Shown piece by piece: positions 4,292 to 5,603 of a stretch of 5,603 nt of DNA. Every line of letters starts with the position of its first letter. The stretch's first letter is position 1. A program made the position numbers and the translations under genes. Under the pieces are notes generated by a model, which ran no database searches, was not told the DNA's origin, and saw only the letters and a list, made by a program, of their open reading frames with translations. Origin of the DNA: Desulfovibrio sp. (GTDB lineage Bacteria; Desulfobacterota; Desulfovibrionia; Desulfovibrionales; Desulfovibrionaceae); assembly GCA_031255035.1 (NCBI GenBank), contig JAIRTI010000159.1, positions 1 through 5,603 on the forward strand, written 5' to 3'.

Positions 4292-5603
4292 ATGCCCGGT
4301 GACCACTCTTTTTCCGTCTTGCGATCCGCCCGCGAACGCCATAGCCAACGGTCCCGCCTCGGGCTTGGTGCCCTTGTTCTTCTCCTTCTGATGCTCGCCG
4401 CGCTTGGCGGCTGCGCCGACCGATCCGTCGACGCCATCGGCAAATACCGAGGCGACGAGGAAGAAATGATGTCCATCCCCTATACCCCGAGGGATGACGG
4501 CCAGCCTCTGACAGCCGCCGAACTGTATGCCTTCAAGACCGTCAGCGACCTGGACCGCGATCTGAGCGAGGAGGAAGCCCATATCGTGGAGTTGCATTTC
4601 AAGTTCTTTGTTCACGAACACCGCCGCACCTTCGAGCGCTTCGTGCAGCGTAGCGCCCGCTTTTTGCCGCACGTGCGCAAGACCTTCGCCGAACGGGGCA
4701 TTCCCGGCGACATCGCGTACCTGTGCATGGTCGAAAGCGGCGGAAACCCGGTGTCCCGTTCGCCCATGGGCGCGGCCGGCCTCTGGCAGTTCATGCCCTC
4801 TACCGGCCGCAGGTACGGGCTGACCCAGAACAACTGGATTGACGAGCGGCGGGACCCTTACAAGGCGACCGCGGCGGCCTCGGAGTATCTGCTCAAGCTC
4901 TACCAGGATTTTTCCAACTGGCACCTGGCCGTAGCCGCCTACAACGCCGGCGAGGGCAAAATCGGCCGCGCGGTTTCCGGCACCGGCGCCAAGGATTTTT
5001 TTGATTTGTGCCGTCTTGACGGACAGTTGGACGAACGGGAGCGGCTGAGAGAGGAAACCCGCGATTACGTGCCCAGGCTCATCGCGGTGGCTAAAATCAT
5101 GCGCAACCTGAACCGCCTCGGCTTTGAGCAGTCCACCCCGGATATGGTCTGGAATCTGAAGCCCGTTGACGTGCCGCCCAATACCAACCTCGCCGGCCTG
5201 GCCGCGCGCCTGGGCATCACCTGGGAGGATTTTTCCGGCATGAACCCGGCCTACCGCCGGACCACCAGCCCGCCGACCGGCAGCACCACGGCCTATGTGC
5301 CGCCGGAAAAACTCGCTCAGGCCTCGGCCTGGGTGGCCGGCAATGAGGCCCGCAAACCGTCAGGATGGCAGGAATACACCGTCCAGCGGGGAGATACTCT
5401 GATCAAAGTGGCCAAGCGCTACAACGTCGCGCCCGCCGCCATAAAGGACGCCAACGGCTTTGACAAGTTTCCCGGAAGGGGGGCAGTTATCCTGATTCCG
5501 GCCAAGGGGGCATCGGTCGCGCCCGCCTACGGCGGATCGCCGACGGGGACAAGTCCGGGCGTGTACACGGTCAAAGCCGGCGACACTCTGTCGCAGTTGG
5601 CCC
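4292..5603 (+). CDS. mltD: Membrane-bound lytic murein transglycosylase D, 3'-truncated by the window edge
   Basis: The 437 visible residues are the N-terminal part of an MltD-type lytic transglycosylase, which cleaves MurNAc-GlcNAc bonds in peptidoglycan and leaves 1,6-anhydro ends. A charged N-terminus is followed by a hydrophobic segment (about 25-38) and the lipobox LGGC with lipid Cys41. There is no Asp at +2 (Ala42), so outer-membrane sorting is expected under the enterobacterial rule. The SLT domain spans about 118-270: the catalytic Glu148 lies in YLCMVESGGNP, followed by MGAAGLWQFMPSTG (159-172) and AVAAYNAGEGKI (213-224). A first LysM repeat covers about 361-404 (YTVQRGDTL start) and a second begins at 425 (YTVKAGDTL) and is cut by the window edge. 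GAGGA at 4283-4287 supports ATG 4292. It is probably transcribed alone from 4132-4160. The frame is intact, so this is an edge truncation and not a pseudogene. Confidence 0.93.
   Translation, partial: MPGDHSFSVLRSARERHSQRSRLGLGALVLLLLMLAALGGCADRSVDAIGKYRGDEEEMMSIPYTPRDDGQPLTAAELYAFKTVSDLDRDLSEEEAHIVELHFKFFVHEHRRTFERFVQRSARFLPHVRKTFAERGIPGDIAYLCMVESGGNPVSRSPMGAAGLWQFMPSTGRRYGLTQNNWIDERRDPYKATAAASEYLLKLYQDFSNWHLAVAAYNAGEGKIGRAVSGTGAKDFFDLCRLDGQLDERERLREETRDYVPRLIAVAKIMRNLNRLGFEQSTPDMVWNLKPVDVPPNTNLAGLAARLGITWEDFSGMNPAYRRTTSPPTGSTTAYVPPEKLAQASAWVAGNEARKPSGWQEYTVQRGDTLIKVAKRYNVAPAAIKDANGFDKFPGRGAVILIPAKGASVAPAYGGSPTGTSPGVYTVKAGDTLSQLA

Noticed and set aside
1..5603. CRISPR arrays, tRNA or rRNA genes, insertion sequences, phage or defence genes
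   Set aside because: I looked for repeat-spacer periodicity, cloverleaf sequences, transposase motifs and defence domains and saw none. The four clear genes are ordinary chromosomal types.

Overview
The window is GC-rich bacterial DNA and most resembles a sulfate-reducing deltaproteobacterium of the Desulfovibrionaceae type. The evidence is a class III-like periplasmic multiheme cytochrome c with ten CxxCH sites, combined with Gram-negative envelope genes: a NodT/OprM-type outer-membrane lipoprotein and an MltD-type lipoprotein. The taxonomic call is an inference from gene content and style, not from a marker gene.

Layout. Bases 1-107 hold no gene I can prove, only two competing open frames that enter from the left edge on the minus strand. 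Two GC hairpins (108-159) lie just downstream of a minus-strand decaheme cytochrome gene (165-1004, TTG start with a strong GGAGGAGG ribosome site). A long divergent intergenic region (1005-1528) separates this gene from a plus-strand efflux outer-membrane factor gene (1529-2962). That region has a GC-rich half with dyads and an 11-bp direct repeat on the cytochrome side, and an AT-rich half with two operator-like dyads on the efflux side. A 75-base convergent gap (2963-3037) follows, then a minus-strand SpoU/TrmH-family rRNA methyltransferase gene (RlmB-like, about 3038-3973). A second divergent region carries an exact 15-bp inverted repeat and a plausible sigma-70 promoter. The last gene, an mltD-like lytic transglycosylase (from 4292), runs off the right edge inside its second LysM repeat.

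How the genes relate. They do not form one pathway. The cytochrome is a periplasmic electron carrier, the OMF is an outer-membrane exit duct lacking its inner-membrane pump in this window, RlmB acts on 23S rRNA, and MltD trims peptidoglycan. All four are probably separate transcription units in alternating orientation. Regulation therefore sits in the two divergent spacers, which contain most of the unexplained structure.

I do not see a convincing new multi-gene system. The points most worth following are the ten-heme cytochrome whose histidine count exactly balances its hemes, the 15-bp inverted repeat between rlmB and mltD, the repeat/dyad architecture upstream of the cytochrome, and the ATGA-coupled leader frame before an OMF gene that lacks a visible ribosome site.
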